This document shows, one piece after another, positions 34,399 through 42,000 of a stretch of DNA of 64,000 bases. The DNA is taken from NCBI RefSeq assembly GCF_021390435.2, contig NZ_JAJVCN010000001.1, positions 1,178,001 to 1,242,000 on the forward strand, in the 5' to 3' direction. Numbering within the stretch: the first letter of the stretch is position 1; the number at the start of each line of letters is the position of its first letter. This DNA comes from Kibdelosporangium philippinense. Lineage in GTDB: Bacteria; Actinomycetota; Actinomycetes; Mycobacteriales; Pseudonocardiaceae. Under the pieces are notes generated by a model that was not told the DNA's origin, made no database searches, and worked only from the letters and a program-made list of their open reading frames with translations. The position numbers and the translations under genes are program-made.

Positions 34399-35157
34399 TT
34401 ATGCGGCGATTTCCGGCTGAATGCCGGTGCCGCGCAGCAGGTCGGCGAGCGTGCCGAGGACACGGGCCCGGCTTTCGTCGATGAAGAAGTGGCCACCGGG
34501 GAAACCGTGATGCGTGGTCGCGCCGCTGGTCAGGTCGTTCCATGCCCGGCAGCCCTCGGTGCCGACGCCACGATCGGCGTCGCCACGGAAAACCGTTATG
34601 GGGCAGGTCAATGGGATTCCATCACGATATCGATAGGTTTCCACCACGGCGAAATCCCCGCGCAGGGCGGGAAGGAAAAGCTCGAGCAGTTCGGGTTCTG
34701 CCAGCAATGCGTCCGGTGTTCCGCCGTATTCTCGAAGGGTTTCAACGAACCGGTCGTGCGGAAGCTTGTGCAACTGCTCGGAATGGTCGGCCACGTGCGG
34801 CGCCACATGGCCGGAGGCAACGAAAAGCGTCGGTTCTGGCCTGCCACGGGCCCGTAGGGCACGGATGAGCTCGTAGCCGATCAACGCGCCCATGCTGTGC
34901 CCGAACACCGTGTATGGCACGGTGGTCAGCCCAGCCACGGCCGGTGCGAGATCGTCGATCAACTCGCGCAGGTCCGTATACGGGGTCTCCAGCAGCCTGC
35001 TTTCCCGTCCTGGTAACCGGATCGTCCACACGTCCACCGACGGCGGGAGGGCGGCCGGCCACTCGTGGAACGCGCTGGAGCCGCCTCCGGCGTAGGGCAG
35101 GCACAGCAGCCGGGTGCGGCCGCCGCCCGGCGTGAGGTTGATCAGCCAATCGGTCAT
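34399..35157 (-). CDS. Type II thioesterase (GrsT/RifR-like)
   Basis: 252 residues. A discrete alpha/beta-hydrolase editing thioesterase that clears misprimed carrier proteins. [31 protein letters not shown], the nucleophile elbow [13 protein letters not shown], an acid in [11 protein letters not shown], and the His in [12 protein letters not shown] are all type II TE landmarks. It lies downstream of the MFS exporter, separated by a hairpin, and 70 bp upstream of the FMN enzyme. The catalytic residue is Ser, in contrast to the Cys in the NRPS-3 thioesterase. Confidence 0.94.
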   Translation of the reverse strand: MTDWLINLTPGGGRTRLLCLPYAGGGSSAFHEWPAALPPSVDVWTIRLPGRESRLLETPYTDLRELIDDLAPAVAGLTTVPYTVFGHSMGALIGYELIRALRARGRPEPTLFVASGHVAPHVADHSEQLHKLPHDRFVETLREYGGTPDALLAEPELLELFLPALRGDFAVVETYRYRDGIPLTCPITVFRGDADRGVGTEGCRAWNDLTSGATTHHGFPGGHFFIDESRARVLGTLADLLRGTGIQPEIAA

Positions 35158-35182
35158 CGGTCACCTCGTTGGAGTGCGCGAA

Positions 35183-35210
35183 GGGCCACCCTCGGTGCGG
35201 AGGGTGGCCC
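35183..35210. terminator. Hairpin between MFS exporter and type II thioesterase genes
   Basis: GGGCCACCCTC and GAGGGTGGCCC form a perfect 11-bp stem with a 6-base loop, just after the MFS stop on the minus strand. It may partially terminate transcription so that the exporter is expressed more than the downstream genes. Confidence 0.7.
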
Positions 35211-35226
35211 ATCTGGAGTTTCCGGC

Positions 35227-36702
35227 TCAGGCCGCTTGCGGCTGTGGTTGGTGTTTGGGCAGTAGTGCGTACGTGACGGCGGCCCCGATCACCAGCAGGA
35301 TCCCGGTGATCACGAAGGCCAGCTTGTACCCGCCGACGGCCGCGTCGACCGCGGACGTGCCGGTGCTGACCAGGTCGCTTGTGTGGTTGATCGCGATCGC
35401 GACCAGGGTCGCGAGGCCGAGTGCCTGGCCGAGTTGGCCGAGTGTGGTCAGAATGCCCGAGCCGAGGCCGGCGTCCTGCATGGACACGTCGGACAGTGCG
35501 GCTGTCTGGATGGCGGGAAACGCCATTCCGCCGCCGACTGCGATGATCACCATGGCGGGCACCAGGTTGATCCAGAAGCTGCCGTCGACCGGGATGAACG
35601 CGAGCGGCAGCACACCGATACCGGCGATCAGCAGACCGGTGGCCAGTGCGCCACGGGCGCCGACCTTGGGCAGCAGCTTCATCGAGAACTGCAGTCCGGC
35701 CATGAACGCGACACAGAACGGAAGCCACGCCAGCCCGTTCTGTAGCGGCGTGTAGTGCAGCACGTCCTGCATGTACAGCACGAGCAGGAAGAACATCGCA
35801 GCGGTCGTGCTGTTCAGGAACGTCATCGAGATGCTGCCGGTGATGCGGGTCTTGTGCTTGAGGAAACCCAACGGCAGCAACGGGTTGGCCGACTTGGCCT
35901 GGATGCCGATGAAGATCCCGAGGACCGCGATCCCGCCGACGAGCGGAAGCAGCACGTCGACGCTGCCGAACGGTTTGCTGCCAAGCGACAGGATGCCCTG
36001 GATGATGGCGACCATGCTGACGGTGGCGAGGATGGCACTCACCCAGTCGGGCCGTTTCGCGCCGTCCATCTTGGACTCGTCGATCAGCTTGCGGGTGAAC
36101 AGCAACGGGATGACGGCAAGCGGGATGGTCACGTAGAACACCCAGCGCCAGCTGGCGATGTCGGTGAGCACCCCGGAGAGCACGACACCGGCGGCCGAGC
36201 CGAGGCCAGCGAGACCGCCCCAGATCCCGAACGCCTTGTTGCGCTCGGCGTTGTCCGAGAACATCAACGCCACCAGCGACAAAGCCGCGGGCGCGGCGAG
36301 CGCCTCCGCGATACCCTGCGCGAACCGGCTGGCGATCAGAACTTCCTGGTTCGTGGACAACGCCGCGGTCAGCGACGAGACGGCGAACAGCGAAGCGCCG
36401 AGCATGAAGATGCGCCGACGCCCGAAGATGTCCGCGAGCCTGCCGCCGAGCAACAGCAGACCACCCGCGGCCAGCAGGTATCCGTTAACCACCCACGTCA
36501 GCCCGGTTGGGCTGAAGTGCAGGTCGTGCTGGATCGAAGGCAGTGCGACGTTGACGATGGTGGCGTCAAGGAAGACGATGAACTGGACCAACGCGAGCAT
36601 CGTCAGCGCACGCCACCGCCGCGGATCCGGTTGCGGCGTGGTGTTCGAGGGGGCGGTCCCCCCCTTCGTGGGGTTCTGCTCCCGACTCTCGACTGAGGAC
36701 AT
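35227..36702 (-). CDS. MFS drug/product exporter, DHA2 (EmrB/QacA) type
   Basis: 491 residues, about 14 hydrophobic segments. Signatures are FLDATIVNVALPSIQHDL (motif D1 of DHA2), LGGRLADIFGRRRIFMLG (motif A), FAQGIAEALAAPAALSL, and GLAGLGSAAGVVLSGVLTD (motif C, drug:H+ antiport). The ATG at 36702 with upstream GGGAG is preferred to a GTG at 36735. It is the first gene of the minus-strand operon and the obvious candidate for export of, and self-protection from, the peptide product. Confidence 0.93.
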   Translation of the reverse strand: MSSVESREQNPTKGGTAPSNTTPQPDPRRWRALTMLALVQFIVFLDATIVNVALPSIQHDLHFSPTGLTWVVNGYLLAAGGLLLLGGRLADIFGRRRIFMLGASLFAVSSLTAALSTNQEVLIASRFAQGIAEALAAPAALSLVALMFSDNAERNKAFGIWGGLAGLGSAAGVVLSGVLTDIASWRWVFYVTIPLAVIPLLFTRKLIDESKMDGAKRPDWVSAILATVSMVAIIQGILSLGSKPFGSVDVLLPLVGGIAVLGIFIGIQAKSANPLLPLGFLKHKTRITGSISMTFLNSTTAAMFFLLVLYMQDVLHYTPLQNGLAWLPFCVAFMAGLQFSMKLLPKVGARGALATGLLIAGIGVLPLAFIPVDGSFWINLVPAMVIIAVGGGMAFPAIQTAALSDVSMQDAGLGSGILTTLGQLGQALGLATLVAIAINHTSDLVSTGTSAVDAAVGGYKLAFVITGILLVIGAAVTYALLPKHQPQPQAA

Positions 36703-36853
36703 GGCTTCTGGCTCCCATCGGTGCGGGCGCGGCACGTGGACGAACAGTGCCGGATGATTCGTATGCGTAGCGAAGTTAGGAACACACGGTTACGTAGCGG
36801 TTCCGAATTCACTGTCCGTTGGCCCTGTTCACTACATTGGGTGACGGTCAAAC

Positions 36854-36898
36854 CTCGTGAGTGGTTATTCGGGTTAGAACACTGATAACCACTCACGA
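36854..36898. promoter_or_regulatory. Inverted repeat in the MFS / SHMT-like divergent promoter
   Basis: TCGTGAGTGGTTAT (36855-36868) pairs with ATAACCACTCACGA (36885-36898) around a 16-base spacer. Both flanking genes start away from it (36702 minus, 36983 plus), so a simple terminator role is unlikely. The core GTGGTTAT/ATAACCAC recurs at other cluster boundaries, and this copy is a candidate operator controlling both operons. Confidence 0.5.
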
Positions 36899-36982
36899 CA
36901 GGCTTTCGCAGCCATAACCATGGCGTGACTGGTTCTTCCTAGCCTCCTGGTCCGCAGAGTCCGTGCGGCCGAGAGGACGATC

Positions 36983-38395
36983 ATGGTGAGCAGAGGCGAC
37001 CAACTCCGGCGGACCCACCGGGCCCCGGTCGATCGAGGGCCTGCCGGGCTGGCCGCGCGGGCGATCGCCGAGCTGGCCGACGAGGACCCGTTGCTGTACA
37101 GCCTGCTTGCCGATGATCTTCGGGCCCAGTCCGGCACGCTCGCGATGGTCGCCTCAAGCAGCCTCGCACCTGCGTCCGTTCTCGCGGCCGCGGGTGCCGC
37201 CTTGTCCAACGTCACCGCCGAGGGTTATCCGGGTGCCCGGTTTCATGCTGGATGTGGCGTGCTCGACGAGATCGAGCGGCTGGCGATCGAGCGCGCCAAG
37301 ATCGCGTTCGACGCCAAGTACGCGAATGTCCAAGCGCACTCGGGCAGTTCGGCGAACCTGGCCGTCTACTTCGGACTGCTCAAACCCGGGGACACCATTC
37401 TCGGGATGGACCTCGACTGCGGCGGGCACCTCACGCACGGCTCGCCCGCGTCCATCACAGGCAAGTACTTCACCTCAGTCAGCTACGGCCTTGATGGGAC
37501 AGGCCGCATCGACTACCAGCAGGTGGCGGAGTTGGCTGAGGAGCACCGGCCGAAGGTGATCGTGTGCGGCGCGAGCGCGTACCCCCGCACACCCGACTTC
37601 AAGCGGTTCCGTGAGATCGCCGATTCCGTCGGCGCCTACCTGATCGCGGACATCTCGCACGTCGCCGGTCTGGTGGTGGCAGGGGAGCACCCCAGCCCCA
37701 TCGACTTCGCGCACATCACCACAACGAGCACGTACAAGCAACTGTGCGGCCCGCGCGGCGGCCTGATCCTGATGGGCGCCGACGCCGACGCGCCAGGCCC
37801 TGGTGGCCGCGGCACCCTAAGGAAGCTGTTGCAGCGCTCAGTTTTCCCGGTCGGGCAGGGCACGCCGAACCCCGGTTCGATCGCCGCGAAAGCCCGTGCC
37901 CTGCAATACGTGACCACGCCCGAGTTCCGGTGGGTTGCCAAGATGATCGTGCTCGATGCCAAGATGATCGCCGCACAGCTGGCGGATCTCGGCTACCAGG
38001 TGCTGACTGGCGGCACGGACAACCACATGGTGCTGGTGAACGTGCTCGCCTCCGGGCTGACGGGTGTCGTCGCCGAACAAGCTCTTGAATCCTGCGGGAT
38101 CCTGGTCAACAAGAACCGTATCCCCGGCGACGTGAAGTCCGCCTTGATCGGCAGCGGCATACGGCTGGGCATGAACAGTCTCGCGTTGCGTGGGCTCGCG
38201 CCCGCGGACATGGGTTACTGCGCCGAGCTGCTGGACACCGTGCTCAGTGCGGTGACGTTGGTGTCGGACACCGAGTACACGTTGCCTGAGTCGGTCCACA
38301 GGCACGTGAGCTCGGCTGTCGAGGACCTGTGCCGGGCGTACCCGGTTCCCGGCTATCCCATCCCTGGCTTACAAGAACACTCCCGAGCTTCCTAG
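36983..38395 (+). CDS. Serine hydroxymethyltransferase-like PLP enzyme with altered active site
   Basis: 470 residues, the length of SHMT plus a short N-extension. Fold markers are TAEGYPGARFHAGCG, VQAHSGSSANLAVYFGLLKP, GGHLTHGSP, ADISHVAGLVVAG, the PLP lysine in TTSTYKQLCGPRGGLIL, and the carboxylate Arg in GSGIRLGMNSL. Against GlyA, the general-acid Glu of SENY is Ser (MVASSSL), the tyrosine pair of KRYYGG is Phe-His, and the His before the PLP lysine is Tyr. Such changes suggest another amino-acid substrate. FmoH of the JBIR-34/35 pathway is an SHMT relative that makes alpha-methylserine from D-alanine; an analogous role is proposed. GAGAGGA precedes the ATG. First gene of a six-gene operon. 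Confidence 0.88.
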   Translation: MVSRGDQLRRTHRAPVDRGPAGLAARAIAELADEDPLLYSLLADDLRAQSGTLAMVASSSLAPASVLAAAGAALSNVTAEGYPGARFHAGCGVLDEIERLAIERAKIAFDAKYANVQAHSGSSANLAVYFGLLKPGDTILGMDLDCGGHLTHGSPASITGKYFTSVSYGLDGTGRIDYQQVAELAEEHRPKVIVCGASAYPRTPDFKRFREIADSVGAYLIADISHVAGLVVAGEHPSPIDFAHITTTSTYKQLCGPRGGLILMGADADAPGPGGRGTLRKLLQRSVFPVGQGTPNPGSIAAKARALQYVTTPEFRWVAKMIVLDAKMIAAQLADLGYQVLTGGTDNHMVLVNVLASGLTGVVAEQALESCGILVNKNRIPGDVKSALIGSGIRLGMNSLALRGLAPADMGYCAELLDTVLSAVTLVSDTEYTLPESVHRHVSSAVEDLCRAYPVPGYPIPGLQEHSRAS

Positions 38396-38403
38396 GGGGA
38401 CAC

Positions 38404-39006
38404 GTGACTACGGCAGTCGATCCCACCTTCATCGGCCTCACCCTCGCGGAACTGGTCGAGGACCTGGACTCGCGCGGCTGGCTGCGGATGCCGGCGGGCC
38501 ACCTGTCAGTCCGGATGCCTGGCCAGGCCGGAGCGTTGATCACCACTGGCCGCCGGGATGTGCTGCCGATCAGGGTCGCCGACGGCAAGCCGGTGTCGCC
38601 CAACGTGCCGGACGCCGCTCCGTGCGCGGCTTTGCACGCCGCGTTGTACCGGACGCAGCCGGACTGTCAGGCAGTCGTCATGGCCAGCCCGCCCCACGTC
38701 GGCGCCGTGTCCGCGAGAGCCACCTCGGCCGTTCGCTTCGACACCGGCGGCATCCCCGAGGCGCTCGGTGCCACCGCGACATCCACAGTGGACGTGCCGG
38801 TTTTCCCTGGCCCGCCGGACTTCGAGCTGATCGCCATCCAGTTGGAGGCTCGCCGCAGGCTGCCCGGCCCCGCCGTGCTGATGATCGGCGGGCAGAGCGC
38901 GGTGGCGTGGGGACCGACCCTGGAGAGCGCACGGCACCGGCTCGTCTGCCTTGAAGCCTTGTGCCACCTCAAGGCCTTGCTGGACTGGGCAGCGGTCCAC
39001 CCATAA
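38404..39006 (+). CDS. Class II aldolase/adducin-fold protein (MtnB-like) without metal ligands
   Basis: 200 residues. The order and spacing follow MtnB/FucA proteins: GWLRMPAGHLSVRMPG, ALITTGRRD, PCAALHAALYRTQPDC, QAVVMASPPHVGAVSA, GPPDFELIAIQLEARR, and QSAVAWGPTLESARHRLVCL. The metal and acid residues that make these enzymes work are missing: the HxH pair (usually H-T-H-S) reads MASPPH, the NHG histidine reads GQSA, and the catalytic Glu before LHAALY is absent. It therefore looks like a non-metal pseudoenzyme or an enzyme with a new chemistry. The GTG at 38404 follows AGGGGGA, 8 bp after the SHMT-like stop. Confidence 0.75.
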   Translation: MTTAVDPTFIGLTLAELVEDLDSRGWLRMPAGHLSVRMPGQAGALITTGRRDVLPIRVADGKPVSPNVPDAAPCAALHAALYRTQPDCQAVVMASPPHVGAVSARATSAVRFDTGGIPEALGATATSTVDVPVFPGPPDFELIAIQLEARRRLPGPAVLMIGGQSAVAWGPTLESARHRLVCLEALCHLKALLDWAAVHP

Positions 39007-39070
39007 CCCCTGGCTAACCCACCGGCCATAGCTTTCCTGTCCAGCGTCAAGTCACCGGATGGAGCCCGCC

Positions 39071-42000
39071 ATGACAATTTCGCCTCCTATTGGGCCCGCG
39101 CAGCCGGACACCGGGCATGCGATCGCGGCTTGGCGGGATCACCTCGCCGGCGCGCCCGCGCTGCTGGACCTGCCCACCGACAGGCCGGTGCGTGACGAGC
39201 CATACCGGCCAGCCAGCGTCCCGGTGGTCGTGCCTGCCAGAACATCGGCCACGCTGCACGGGGCAGGCACTCAGCCGCAGGACGGCTGGCTTGTCGCCTT
39301 TGCCGCGCTGCTGCACAGGTTCTCCGGGCAGCGTGAGGTTGTCATTGGTTCCCTCGCGGCCGATGGCGCGACCGCGTACCGACTGCGGTTGACGCCACAG
39401 AGCACGTTCACCGGCATCCTGCACGCGCTGCGTGACTCGGGCATCCCGCCGATCGAGTTAGCAGAGTTCGCCGCGCTGCTGCACCCCGGCCGTTCGTTCG
39501 CGAGCACGTTCAGCGCGGGCGTAGTGTGCGGGACGGAACCGCGGCCGTGGGAAGGCGCCCGGTTGAGCCTGCTCGTGCCCGAGGATGGTGGTGAGATCCG
39601 GATCGGTTACGACGCAACACTTCTCGACGAGTCACGCGCGCACCGGATCGCCGCGCACCTGGCAACGCTGGCGATCGGCATCGCCGACAACCCGGACGCG
39701 GAGATCGGCGGGCTGACGTTCCTGCCAGCGGCCGAACGGCACCGCGTACTCGTCGGCTTCAACGAGTCCACTGTGGAATACAAGGACCAGCGTTCGTTCG
39801 AGCGGCGGATCGCCGACCTGGCCGCCGCGACACCAGACGCCCAAGCGCTGAGCTACCGTTCCGAGCGGCTGACATACGGCCAGCTCGACGAAGCGGCCAA
39901 CCAGCTGGCCGCCCACCTGATCGCCCACGACGTCTGCCCAGGTGATTTCGTCGGCCTGTTCCTTGAGCGCTCCGCGCAGGCCGTGATCGCTACGCTGGCC
40001 GCATTGCGTTGCGGCGCGGTCGTTGTCCCCTTTGACCCGGCGGACAACGACGACTGGATCGCGTACATGATCCGTGACTCCGCGCCAGCCGCAGTGATTT
40101 CCGACGCCGGACTGGCTGGCCGGCTACGGTCGCTGCACAGGTCCACAGTCGACACAGCCGTGCTGGTCCTGCTCGACACCGACGCGGCCGCGATCGCCGC
40201 GTGCCCAGCTGACCATCCGGGCATCGAGGTGCCAGCCGATTCGACCAGTCACATCGTCTACACCTCTGGCTCCACCGGCACTCCGAAGGGTGCGTGCGCG
40301 ACGCATCGCGCGCTCGTCAACCTGATCAACTGGATGCCTGCGGCATACGGCATCACCGCGGACTCGGCCGGAACTTGGGTCTCCGCACCGGGTTTCGCCA
40401 TCGGCCGGATGGAGTGGATGCCGTTCCTCGCGGCTGGCGCGCAGCTGCACATCGCCGACGCGCTCACCGCGAGCTCACCGGCCCGCACCCGGGACTGGTT
40501 GCTGGGAAAGAAGGTCACGCACACGCTGCTGGTGACCTCGTTCGCCCGGCGGGTCTGCGCGCTGCACTGGCCCGCGAATGCCGCGCTGCGCTTGATGATC
40601 GTGCTCGGCGAGCCGGTCCGCAGCTGGCCGTCCGGCCCGCTGCCGTTCGAGATCACGGTCAGTTACGGCTCAACCGAGGTCGCGGTCGCGACGTCAAGTT
40701 ACGACGAGGCGATCGGCCTGCGGGCGACGTCGGCGACCGCTGGTGAGGGACCGATCGCCGGTCGCCCGACCGCGGGCCGTCCCGTTGCCAACGCCCGGAT
40801 CTACATTCTCGACGAGCGCCGCCAGCCGGTGCCGGTCGGTGCCGCGGGCGAGATTTACGTTGCGGGAGACGGGGTCTGTACCGGATACCTCAACCGTCCA
40901 GTGGATACCGAACAGCGGCTTGTGCCCAACCCGTTGCCGGAGGAGCCGGGCGACGTCCTGTTCCGCACCGGTGACCTCGGCCGCTGGCGGCCGGACGGGT
41001 TGCTCGAGGTGATTGGCAGGCACGACGCGCAGACCTGGGTCGGCGGCGTGCTTGTCGAGGTCAGCCAGGTCGAGACGGTGATCAACGAGCGCCGCGACGT
41101 CCGCGAGGCCGCCGTGATCGCGTACGGCGGCGAGGCCGGTGGGCAACTCGTCGGCTACGTCGTGCCAGCCGACCCGGAAAACTGGTCGCTTGAGGCGTTA
41201 CAGGCCAGCCTGCGTCAGCGGCTGCCCGAGCACCAGGTGCCTGCGGTCCTGATTGGACTGCCCGCGCTTCCCAAGCTGGCCAACGGAAAGCTGGACCGCC
41301 AGGCGCTGCCGCAGCCGCCGCGCGAGCGTGGCGTGCCCGAGTCCGACGAGGCAAGCAGGTTCAAGCCGTTCCCGCTGACCGACACCCAGCAGGCGTACTG
41401 GGTCGGCCGCAGCGACGCGCTGGACCTTGGCGGCGTCGGCTGCCACGGCTACTGGGAGTGGGAGAGCGAAAGCCTTGACGTGCAACGGTTCGAGATCGCC
41501 TGGCAGAAGGTGCTCGACCGGCATGACGCGCTGCGTACCGTGATCCTGCCGGACGGAACCCAGCAGGTGCTTGCCGACCCGCCCGCCTACGTGATCCCCA
41601 TTCACGACCTGAGCGAGCTGCCCGCAGCCGAGGCTGATGCCCGCGCCGCCGAGCTGCGCGAGGAGATGGCCCACCGGGTGCTGCCCGCCGACACGTTCCC
41701 GCTGTGGGACGTCCAGCTGACGAAGGTGCCCGGCGGCCGTGTGCGCGTGCATCTCGGGCTTGACCTGCTGATCATCGACGCGTGGAGCTACTTCCAGGTG
41801 CTCGTGCCCGATCTCGTCGCCTACTACGAGGACCCGGACACCGAGCTGCCACCGATCGGCCTGCGGTTCCGTGACTACGTCGTCACGGTCGAGGGCGAGC
41901 TGGAGTCCACAGCGGATTACCAGCGGGCCAAGGACTACTGGCTCAACCGGATCGACGACCTGCCGCCAGCGCCGCAACTTCCGCGTGGCACCGGCCGTAT

